Assembly: GCA_029215795.1 (NCBI GenBank)
Contig: JARDYH010000001.1
Span: 198,965,654 to 199,029,653 of the forward strand
Direction: 5' to 3'
From: Anniella stebbinsi
Taxonomy: Eukaryota > Chordata > Lepidosauria > Squamata > Anniellidae
Length of the DNA: 64,000 nucleotides
Within the stretch, counting starts at the first letter, position 1, and every line of letters begins with the position of its first letter. Made by a program: the position numbers and the translations under genes. The notes beneath the pieces were generated by a model, which was given only the letters and a program-made list of their open reading frames with translations, did not search any database and was not told where the DNA came from. Below, piece after piece: positions 58,601 to 64,000 of the stretch.

Positions 58601-61600
58601 AACCCAAACAAATCTTAGGTCCATCTGCGTCATTGCGCGACATGAATGTAACGCCTTAAATAAGCCTTCCTCAGCCTGACACTCTCCAGAAGTTTTGTCA
58701 GTCAGTCACAGTCAGTCAATTTTATTGTATATAGCCACCAGCCATTTATACACTTCTCATATACATGAAATTACATCCCTAGAGTCAACACTATTTACTC
58801 TCACATGCATGGCCAAAACCAGAAATTTCGCTGTTCTAAAAGTTACATATTTACCAAAATCACGCAATAAAAAACACAACTTTTCAGCAATTGTTCTTCC
58901 AGTCAGTTGTGTCAACAATGGGAGAATATAAATTTTCCTAATATCTGAGTAACTTTCACAAGTTAAAATAAAATGGGCAGCGTCCTCCAGTATCAGGTGA
59001 TTGCAATGACAACTTCTAACATCCTTTGGGATACCTTGAAGGCGACCCATGTGATCTGCCACCGGAAGAACATTTAACCGTGCCCAAGAAAACGCCACTC
59101 TCAACCTTCTTGAGGGTAAATCTATCAGATATTTTGAGAGGGAGAAAGGGGGAATGGCTAAATGCATATACAACCTATTTGATGCACAACTTGTAATTTC
59201 GGCCAGTTGAGATTGCAGTTCTATATCTTTAAGACGCTCTATCAAAACTTGCTTGGCTCTATCATAACCCATAGATGTTAGAACGGGCGTAGAGAAACCC
59301 ATCCTAGAGATGAAATTAGAAATCTTTTGTTTCCAAGAGGTGGAATCCATTTCCTCAAATGCCAAAAGAACTAACTCAGATGACCTTTTGAATGTCACTT
59401 TTAACCAAAAGTATAAAGCTATTTTAAGGGCTTCTACTTTTATTGACAATACTCCCAATTCTGCCCTAATTGTTACCAGCTTAGTTGAGGCTGGCACGTA
59501 TAGCAGTCTACGTAAAAAATTATTTTGGGCCTTTTCTATTGGATCTAAATTAGACATCGCCCACAATAAGGCTCCATAGAGCAACTGTGGCATGACTCTA
59601 CTCCTGTATAGTTCTAAGGCTGGTTTCACTAGATTACCCCCCTTTTGTTCGATAAAACCTGAGTAATCCGTTTAACGTTTTATCTGCCAGCAGGGCATTA
59701 GTTTTTATTTGGAGAGACCAAGTTCCTCGTTGCTGGAATATAACCCCCAGATATTTAAAGGAAGGGATCTGTTCTATATTATTTCCATCCACTTTCCAGT
59801 TATAGATCCGGCTTGACTTACCAAAAACCATTATTTTTGTCTTACTATAGTTAATAGAGAGTTGTTCATTATGGCAATAAAGACTGAATTGTCTTAACAA
59901 CCTCCTCAACTCCACTTGGGCCCAGATTTTTTGACTTCAACTCTGATCAGCCCCAACCCGTGTGGTCAATGGTCAGGGATGATGGAAGCTGCAAGCCAAA
60001 ACATCGGGAGGGCCCCAGGTTGGGGAAGGTTGCCTTCAGTGCGTTAGGAGAGAAGCAGGGCTTAGACAGTGTCTCAGAAGAGGTAGTGACTAGAGTTGCC
60101 TTCACCTTCCAAGACGAAATCAGGCAAACTTCAGAACAAAATCATCACCGACTACTTCTAGGCCCTTGCCAGTGTAGATTACAACCTTGTACATCGATGG
60201 AGCAGGTCCTACCACAGCCTGGTGCTCTCCAGATTTGTTGGGCTTGCAAATCCCATCACTGGTCAAACCAAATGGGAACGTAGCCCAACACATCTGGAGG
60301 GCAACCATGTTGGGGAAGGCTGGACTAGGCTGTTGACCAAGATCCTTTTGACATTGCAAAGTGGAGAACAGAATAGGGTAACATTACACAGTGAAACCAT
60401 AATACACCCAAGTCGACAGTTGAGCATACCTGCATGAGCAATAAGCCTTGCTCCTACTAGCTCTCCCACCATGACGGTGAGGTTAGGTGCAATAGCCATC
60501 ATTCTGTTTTTTAGATAATCATAGAGTTGTGCACGATAGTCCGAGATCTCGATCACCTGCAAGACAGAACAAAGCCCAGTAAAGGAAAGTGGCCACAAGA
60601 ATGCAAAGACGGAAGCTAATTGGGTGATAGTTCTAGAAGTGAAGTAGTTGCCTGAGCATGGCCAGCAAGTACTACTGATAACCATTAACAGAAATCCTAC
60701 AAAGCGGGTACAACATTTTCAATGCAAAAAATGAAGTAACAATCCAACCAACTGAAAATACAAACATAATAAAACTTCAAAGCAGCGCATTTTAAAGTTA
60801 CACACTAAAAGCCCATTGGAACAGAAAGATTTTTTAAAGGTGTCTAAAGACCTAACAAAGAGGGAGCAGGCAGACCTCTGAAAGGCATGCTTTCCATAAG
60901 TTTGGCATCACCACTGAAAAAGCCCTGTCTCTCACTCTTCACCTACGGACAGGATGGTGAATAGGGTCTCTGGACCTGAGCTTAATTGTTGGACAGGCTC
61001 ATTCATATGCAAGTCCCTAAAGTGATGTGGATCCAGACAGTTTGGGCATTGGAGGAATGACATTATGCACAACTTCAGAATGGAACCACTGGTGCCAAAT
61101 AGAAGTATTTTTCCATGTTCAGGTACTATTATTGACATAGGACCACATTACCTGAATGGATCATCTCTGCCTATATAAAGCCACTACGATCTTCAGGAGG
61201 TCTTGCTGGCCGTGCCACACTCTGCAGAGCCTCATCCAACAGCAACACGGCACTGGGCCTCCTCTGTGGTGGCACCCTCTCCTCTGCAATGTGGCAGGCA
61301 CTGTCAATCGTGTGCTTTCGACAGTTCTTAAAAATGGACTTGTTTACCCTGGTTTTTCTCAACTGTTAACTTGTCTAAATGTTGCTGTGCTTTTATAATG
61401 ATGGATTGCTTTATAATTTGCTGTGAACAGTTTTGGGATTTTTAAAGCGGAAATATTTATTCGGTATATATTCTAAAATAACAAAAAAATAAAAGAAAGA
61501 TGCACTAGAAGGCATGGCTACAGATGAGTAGGGACTCCATGCCCAACCCATAGCTGAGCCACCAGGACAGATGAGTGAGTCATCCGACTACAACTGAACC

Positions 61601-62943
61601 ACTGCTTTCAACTCAAGGACCTTTGTATTGGTCTAAACTTCCAGCACTCTTGCTACAGAGCTTTCAACTTGGGACTTGAAGATAAGGGTAAAGTCACGGT
61701 GGAACTGTGGCATGGTCACCACCCTAGCAGTAGAGAACATCCTATTCTGACATCTTCATATAGATTCTAGCCAGGCTTCTGCAGATCTCAGACCAGGCAG
61801 AGGAAGAGGCATCCTATCCAGCCAAGTTCTCATTCTGAATATTTCCTCTATTTGAGATGGCATCAGAAGAGGTAGTGACTGTGCAACCCTCATGGTTCAT
61901 ACATCAGGAAAGCATCTTCACGAGAATCATCATTGCCATCGAGTGCATCTCCCTAAAACCCTTCCTAAAACGGGCTCTTTAGAAATGATCACAGAACGGT
62001 CCAAGCTCCCCAAACGGTTGTCTATGAGCTGAGCACTTGATTGCTTAAAGGCAGTGTTCAGACAAGTATATCCTCGCTCAGTAACCCGCAATATGAACTA
62101 GCCTTTTCTCCACCCACGTAGGCCCTTAGCTCCCCCTTTCACAGCATGAGCAATCAAACCAGGAAACTTCTTAATTAACTGTCGTTTCCTGTGTCATCCA
62201 ACGTGGGAGACAATGGTCAGCGCCTTTGGAACAAGCCAGGATATTAAATCAGTGTCTATCAACTGTTTAAGGGGGCTTCCAGACGAGGCTTCTGATTGCA
62301 ACATCGCCATGCCTCATTCACAGAATTTTCTGGGGTGTCCAGATGCCGCTGCCTTCCACTAGTAGCCCTCCCGTGTTCATCCACCACTTTGTCTGTCTTT
62401 TCTCTCACAGGGGAAAACACAAAAAGACAGAATAGCTGCACAATGCCTTAGTGCTAGGACTCCTCTATCTGGAAGCACCCCAAGATCGTAGCTTGTTCCA
62501 AAGCTGGTAACCATGGTGGCCCTACTCAGAAGTAACAGGAAACTATGGTTAATTATAATTGAATCACAGCTCATGTGAAACAATGACAAACGGGGCTGAA
62601 CAAAAGGTTGGTTCATATCTTGATTCATTAAGCTGAGATATGATAGCCCAAACCAGTTCTGTTGAGTCAGACTAGACTGGATTATGGACAGCTTGTAAAT
62701 GACAGGATGTAACGATATGGGTTTTTACTAAGCACTGATTTTAAAAAAGCAGCTATGGACAGCCAGTTCCAAGTTTTAGCCATCTCTACATCATCACCTG
62801 GTCACAGAGGTGCTGTATGTTACTTATATCTTCTTCAGACACTTCAGTCCCCATGGAGATCTCAGCAGCTGCTTTCACCTCCTCTTCAACCTCCTCAGGA
62901 AGGACCTCAGACAGGTCAGAACAGGAGAAGTTTTTTCTATCTC
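46569..62943 (-). CDS. NOP58: NOP58 ribonucleoprotein, C-terminal eight coding exons (5' part outside window)
   Basis: NOP58 is a core protein of nucleolar box C/D snoRNPs, with fibrillarin, NOP56 and SNU13, and supports rRNA 2'-O-methylation and pre-rRNA processing. Coding exons, in transcript order: 62943-62798, 60556-60430, 58392-58229, 56590-56456, 54573-54512, 52010-51880, 47813-47638, 46622-46569. All junction phases agree and the frame stays open to TAG at 46571-46569. In order they give the end of the coiled-coil region ([11 protein letters not shown]), the Nop domain ([12 protein letters not shown], then [17 protein letters not shown]), a linker ([28 protein letters not shown]), an acidic run and a Lys-rich tail. 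These match NOP58 rather than NOP56 in the linker (YDPSG). Earlier exons would lie above 64,000. SNORD11-like RNAs lie in two introns. In human, BMPR2 lies downstream; I see no trace of it in 1-46,000. Confidence 0.95.
46623..47637 (-). other. NOP58 last intron
   Basis: About 1 kb of mostly single-copy-looking sequence with a G run at 46,972 and a (CT)n at 47,325. No RNA gene or repeat family was recognised. Confidence 0.5.
47638..47813 (-). CDS. NOP58: NOP58 penultimate exon: poly-Glu and Lys-rich tail
   Basis: Acceptor ctatag at 47814 onward. The exon starts with AA, completing Glu, and continues as an uninterrupted run of about 14 Glu from GAG/GAA codons, then [19 protein letters not shown], then [14 protein letters not shown]. 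It ends at a consensus donor gtaagt. The family has an acidic patch followed by KKKKK here and a Ser-Thr-Ser segment before the last Lys tail. The GAG/GAA run is a coding trinucleotide microsatellite, so length may vary between individuals. Confidence 0.93.
48590..49044 (-). mobile_element. L2-like LINE 3' end, old, in NOP58 intron
   Basis: 'ctctgggcggtgtacaac', 'taggcgccagatgagcctct' and 'gaaaaggccctcttgc' match the 13278-13835 type, diverged. Confidence 0.7.
49045..49400 (+). mobile_element. CR1 LINE 3' end
   Basis: Ends in the CR1 terminal repeats 'tattctatgattctgtg' at about 49,385-49,400. It includes the diagnostic 'ggatttgatggccttatagg' and 'ggacatcaggaaaaacttcc' segments. It is 5'-truncated and inserted sense-plus inside the NOP58 intron. 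Confidence 0.9.
49735..49982 (-). mobile_element. tRNA-derived SINE
   Basis: Read on the minus strand from 49982, it has a tRNA-like head with a box A-like TAGTGGTTAGAG and a box B-like GGGTTCTAGTCCC, separated by about 35 nt. The body reads 'tgtgaggataaaatggagag' and the tail is A/T-rich with ATAAATAAATAA. The tail resembles L2-type LINE ends ('ggatataaatgtaataaat'). Confidence 0.85.
50870..51214. mobile_element. Foldback MITE with CCTCTACAAG ends, in NOP58 intron
   Basis: Starts GGCCCCCTCTACAAG and ends CTTGTAGAGGCAGCC. Rich in short inverted 'gcgcat/atgcgc' motifs. About 345 bp; no coding capacity. Confidence 0.85.
51880..52010 (-). CDS. NOP58: NOP58 internal exon: YDPSG linker and basic region
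   Basis: Acceptor attccag; the first base completes Ser, then [20 protein letters not shown] and a mixed Lys/Glu stretch ending VVEIK plus one base. Donor gttag at 51879. The EVKTYDPSG motif distinguishes NOP58 from NOP56. The region is the start of the charged, low-complexity nucleolar tail. Confidence 0.94.
52300..52690 (+). mobile_element. LINE 3' end, possibly same broad clade as 58690-59930
   Basis: The frame at 52320-52541 reads [17 protein letters not shown] and [16 protein letters not shown], followed by about 140 nt of AT-rich 3' UTR ending near caatttgatttgata. This resembles the C-terminus after the cysteine motif of the LINE at 58690-59930 (E..H..L.C..Y..-R). It is a 5'-truncated copy in a NOP58 intron, opposite strand to the gene. 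Confidence 0.55.
53640..53860 (+). mobile_element. Possible solo LTR
   Basis: The segment starts TGTAACAG, has a TATATAA box (about 53780), an AATAAA about 20 bases later, and a TGTGTGTGTC run before an end near TCTTCA. This order suits an LTR U3-R-U5. No matching flanking duplication was found, so it is tentative. Confidence 0.33.
54512..54573 (-). CDS. NOP58: NOP58 internal exon: short linker exon
   Basis: Acceptor ccctcag, then [20 protein letters not shown] plus two bases of a Ser codon. The in-frame donor is GTGGGT at 54511, a weak-looking site. A stronger-looking GTAACT starts four bases further on (54507); using it would run into TGA early in the next exon. The next exon joins as [11 protein letters not shown] only from the GTGGGT site, which fixes this boundary. 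Confidence 0.92.
54786..54918. repeat. Palindromic 'ccagatgtgttgg' repeat in NOP58 intron
   Basis: 'ctttccccaacctggtgccc' at the left and 'aagtccaaaacatctggaag' then 'gcactaggtggggaacgctg' at the right. Confidence 0.7.
55611..55692 (+). mobile_element. CR1 LINE 3' tail, short
   Basis: An 80-bp piece with 'ggatttaatggccttatagg' and terminal 'ttctatgattctatg', as at the end of CR1. Confidence 0.85.
56456..56590 (-). CDS. NOP58: NOP58 internal exon: end of Nop domain
   Basis: Acceptor ttccag, then [20 protein letters not shown] and [17 protein letters not shown], with donor gtgag at 56455. It is 135 nt, exactly 45 codons, phase 0 at both ends. The aligned family segment is the end of the Nop domain and the following helix. 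Confidence 0.95.
56591..58228 (-). other. NOP58 intron, mostly unassigned
   Basis: I recognise only a partial 'cacaatcctatgg' repeat end near 56,845 and homopolymer runs. No snoRNA with paired boxes and stem was found. Confidence 0.5.
58229..58392 (-). CDS. NOP58: NOP58 internal exon: core of Nop domain
   Basis: Acceptor aacag precedes GC, completing Gly, then [20 protein letters not shown] and [20 protein letters not shown]; it ends with NKGK before donor gtgag. This is the RNA and SNU13-contacting helical core of the Nop domain. No internal stop or indel is visible, so the locus looks functional. Confidence 0.95.
58690..59930 (-). mobile_element. 5'-truncated non-LTR retrotransposon (RT end and C-terminal domain), broken
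   Basis: Minus-strand reading from 59915 gives reverse transcriptase thumb-like sequence ([20 protein letters not shown]). After a frame change near 59632 it gives a long C-terminal region ([29 protein letters not shown]). This ends in a C-x-C-x-H-x-C zinc-like motif ([18 protein letters not shown] at about 59000). The 3' end at about 58,700 is an AT-rich CAATAAAATTGACTGACTG-type terminus. The 5' end stops at an unrelated palindromic repeat. The architecture fits I-group/Vingi or R4-like LINEs; I cannot fix the clade. Confidence 0.8.
59918..60058. repeat. Palindromic repeat in NOP58 intron
   Basis: 'gacttcaactctgatcagcc' and 'gggccccaggttggggaagg' arms; it lies between the LINE at 58690 and the snoRNA at 60068. 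Confidence 0.65.
60068..60153 (-). ncRNA. SNORD11B: Second SNORD11-like box C/D snoRNA in the next NOP58 intron
   Basis: Box C GTGATGA (60148-60142) and box D CTGA (60077-60074) are 64 nt apart on the minus strand. The bases before box D, GTCACTACCTCTT, are identical to the guide of the snoRNA at 61854-61940, so the predicted target is again the 18S G equivalent to human G509. The terminal stem is short (GTC with GAC, one unpaired base), weaker than in the other copy. Two D'-like CTGA motifs lie at 60134-60131 and 60123-60120. Outside the guide and boxes the two RNAs differ, so this is an old duplicate rather than a recent one. The 11 versus 11B name is a guess. Confidence 0.75.
60205..60320. 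repeat. Palindromic repeat in NOP58 intron
   Basis: 'ggtgctctccagatttgttg' and 'cccaacacatctggagggca' arms, immediately beyond the snoRNA at 60068-60153. Confidence 0.7.
60430..60556 (-). CDS. NOP58: NOP58 internal exon: start of Nop domain
   Basis: Acceptor gcag precedes GTG ATC GAG. The reading [15 protein letters not shown], then [20 protein letters not shown] and RLIAHA, is the highly conserved beginning of the NOP56/NOP58/PRP31 Nop domain that contacts box C/D RNA. Donor gtatgc follows. The exon is 127 nt and ends in phase 1; the split Gly codon is completed by the next exon. Confidence 0.95.
60690..60990 (-). mobile_element. L2-like LINE 3' end, old, in NOP58 intron
   Basis: A-rich 3' UTR, then 'gcatcaccactgaaaaagcc' as in the related copies; decayed. 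Confidence 0.55.
61160..61490 (+). mobile_element. L2-like LINE 3' end, in NOP58 intron
   Basis: 'gggcctcctctgtggtggcaccctctcc' resembles the coding end, followed by a T-rich 3' UTR and 'cggtatatattctaaaataac' tail. Confidence 0.6.
61854..61940 (-). ncRNA. SNORD11: Box C/D snoRNA, SNORD11 family, in NOP58 intron
   Basis: Minus-strand box C is ATGATGA (61933-61927) and box D is CTGA (61866-61863), 60 nt apart. The flanks GATGGCA and TGCCATC form a perfect 7-bp terminal stem, as expected for a kink-turn snoRNA. Directly before box D is GTCACTACCTCTT, an 11-base Watson-Crick match (plus two G-U pairs) to 18S rRNA GAGGTAGTGAC. The fifth base upstream of box D pairs with the G equivalent to human G509, the known SNORD11/SNORD11B target. 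A D'-like CTGA lies at 61907-61904. The host intron is that between the exons at 62798 and 60556. SNORD11 and SNORD11B cannot be told apart here. Confidence 0.88.
62798..62943 (-). CDS. NOP58: NOP58 internal exon: DRKN to CDQ segment
   Basis: Acceptor ends gcag at 62944-62947. The exon opens with GA, completing a split Gly codon, then reads [18 protein letters not shown] and [12 protein letters not shown], and ends after CDQ at donor gtgatg (62797). The segment corresponds to the helical part before the Nop domain. The next upstream exon is not recognisable between 62,944 and 64,000. Confidence 0.93.
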
Positions 62944-63434
62944 CTGCGGAGACAAATACAAAGGAAGTATAAGATCAAGCAGCAACAGAAATGAAGTTTT
63001 AAATAAGCCACAGATGTGATCCCATGGATATAATCTATAAAGTCAAACATGAAAGGTAAATATAAGAGCAGATGGTCAGTTTTCACCTGTTTAAACCCAC
63101 TGATGTTTCTCCAAGAATAGCCACAGCCAGCTTTCCTTCATTATACATTTGAAGAAAGGCTTATGTTTTTGTTTGTTGCTAGAAAACAAGCCATTGCAAA
63201 AAAATAAAAAAATAAAAATGGGAATGTACAAATCGAATTGACACTGAATATGTGGTACAATAACATACAGAATATTATGCGTTATGTTGGTAAAGAAGCT
63301 AACCAAATAGCTTAAGAATACGAAGCAGATAATTTCATGGAAATATAGTATAGTTTTATAAACTCCAGTACTGTAAGCTAACCACCCATGGTAAATCAGG
63401 GCAAGATACCTTTAGATAAATCTGTATGTGAACT

Positions 63435-63845
63435 TGTTCAGAACACGCTAAACCATGGTGGTTAAGCATTATGAGCTAAACATTATGACTTAGAGGCTGA
63501 ATTCGGACGACACAATAAGCAACTGGGGGTGGGGAAACAATAGTCAGTTGTATTGACTATCATGTCGTCCGAATGCTGCCATAGTCAACTCAGCGCAGAT
63601 CCTAATCCACACCACGGTTGATTATTTATTACCATGTTGTGTGGGGAGTACCCCCTAGTTGAACAACTGTAAAGTTGATTATTATCCCACCATTGACTAT
63701 CGTGTTGTCCAAATTCAGCCAGAGTGTCATGTGAACCATTCCTAACCATGGAGCCTGGCTACATAACCACGGTTTAAACACGCTCACTAACCATTTGCTG
63801 CAAAAGGGTTAGCGGCCTAAACATGGCTTAGTGTGTTATGTTGAG
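63435..63845. mobile_element. Foldback element, CACGCTAAGCC family, interrupted, in NOP58 intron
   Basis: 'tgttcagaacacgctaaacc' at the left and 'catggcttagtgtgttatg' at the right. A second element (63495-63720) is inserted within it. Confidence 0.78.
63495..63720. mobile_element. GGCTGAATTCGG foldback element (3-bp TSD aga)
   Basis: Termini GGCTGAATTCGGACGACAC and GTGTTGTCCAAATTCAGCC; flanks aga at 63492-63494 and 63721-63723. Nested in the element at 63435-63845. Confidence 0.85.
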
Positions 63846-64000
63846 ACTTGCTATTTATTTTATGAATAGTGTGTTAAGATCCATCTGTGAGTGCACCCTA
63901 AACAAATTTCCCTACAAGATATCCAGCCTTTTCTTCTTTTTTTATTATTGAATTGCTAACTGTTGCTCAATTGTTATATTTTTGAACATTAATAACCAAA

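Larger units (their letters stand above)
60557..62797 (-). other. NOP58 intron containing SNORD11 and LINE tails
   Basis: The intron carries the snoRNA at 61854-61940 and L2-like LINE 3' fragments at 60690-60990 and 61160-61490. These fragments lie between the snoRNA and the acceptor, which may explain the unusually long snoRNA-to-acceptor distance. Sequence at 61,500-61,850 and 61,945-62,790 is unassigned. Confidence 0.7.
62944..64000 (-). other. NOP58 intron (5' side) with nested short elements
   Basis: Intronic sequence upstream of the exon at 62943. It holds two nested short elements (63435-63845 and 63495-63720, listed separately) and otherwise AT-rich DNA. I see no further exon or snoRNA. 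Confidence 0.7.

Noticed and set aside
62786..62800. GTGATGATG at a NOP58 donor resembling box C
   Set aside because: It overlaps the splice donor, and no CTGA with a stem lies 50-90 nt downstream in the intron.

Overview
The window looks like nuclear DNA of a squamate reptile (lizard or snake). The evidence is a vertebrate NOP58 gene with GT-AG introns, embedded in a repeat mixture typical of squamates: L2-clade, CR1 and L1 LINEs, another LINE clade, Gypsy and DIRS retrotransposons, tRNA-derived SINEs, and many non-autonomous hAT-like elements with 8-bp target duplications. The assignment rests on repeat style and protein similarity only; the species is not identified.

Positions 1-46,500 appear intergenic. 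I find no supportable host exon there, only repeats. Main items: nine copies of a ~320-bp hAT-type element that is itself a tandem dimer; two CAGGG-type hAT elements (3266, 30288); an L1 3' piece lodged in a hAT element (5110-7277); a Gypsy retrotransposon (20884-29088) with four nested insertions; a GC-rich hAT element (39317-40041); an internally deleted DIRS element (42688-44765); and a Gmr1-like Gag relic related to the SCAN domain (45080-45790).

Positions 46,569-62,943, minus strand, hold the last eight coding exons of NOP58, the box C/D snoRNP core protein. All phases join and the reading frame ends in the usual Lys-rich tail. The 5' exons lie beyond position 64,000. Two introns each carry a box C/D snoRNA whose antisense element next to box D fits the 18S rRNA segment containing human Gm509. 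That is the SNORD11/SNORD11B target, and in human those snoRNAs also sit in NOP58 introns. The gene therefore encodes a snoRNP protein and RNAs that the protein would bind.

No wholly new molecular system is evident. The most informative points are the paired SNORD11-like RNAs, a competing 5' splice site in NOP58 that would create a premature stop, the dimeric hAT family with a retained internal terminus, the nested Gypsy stack, and the DIRS internal complementary region.
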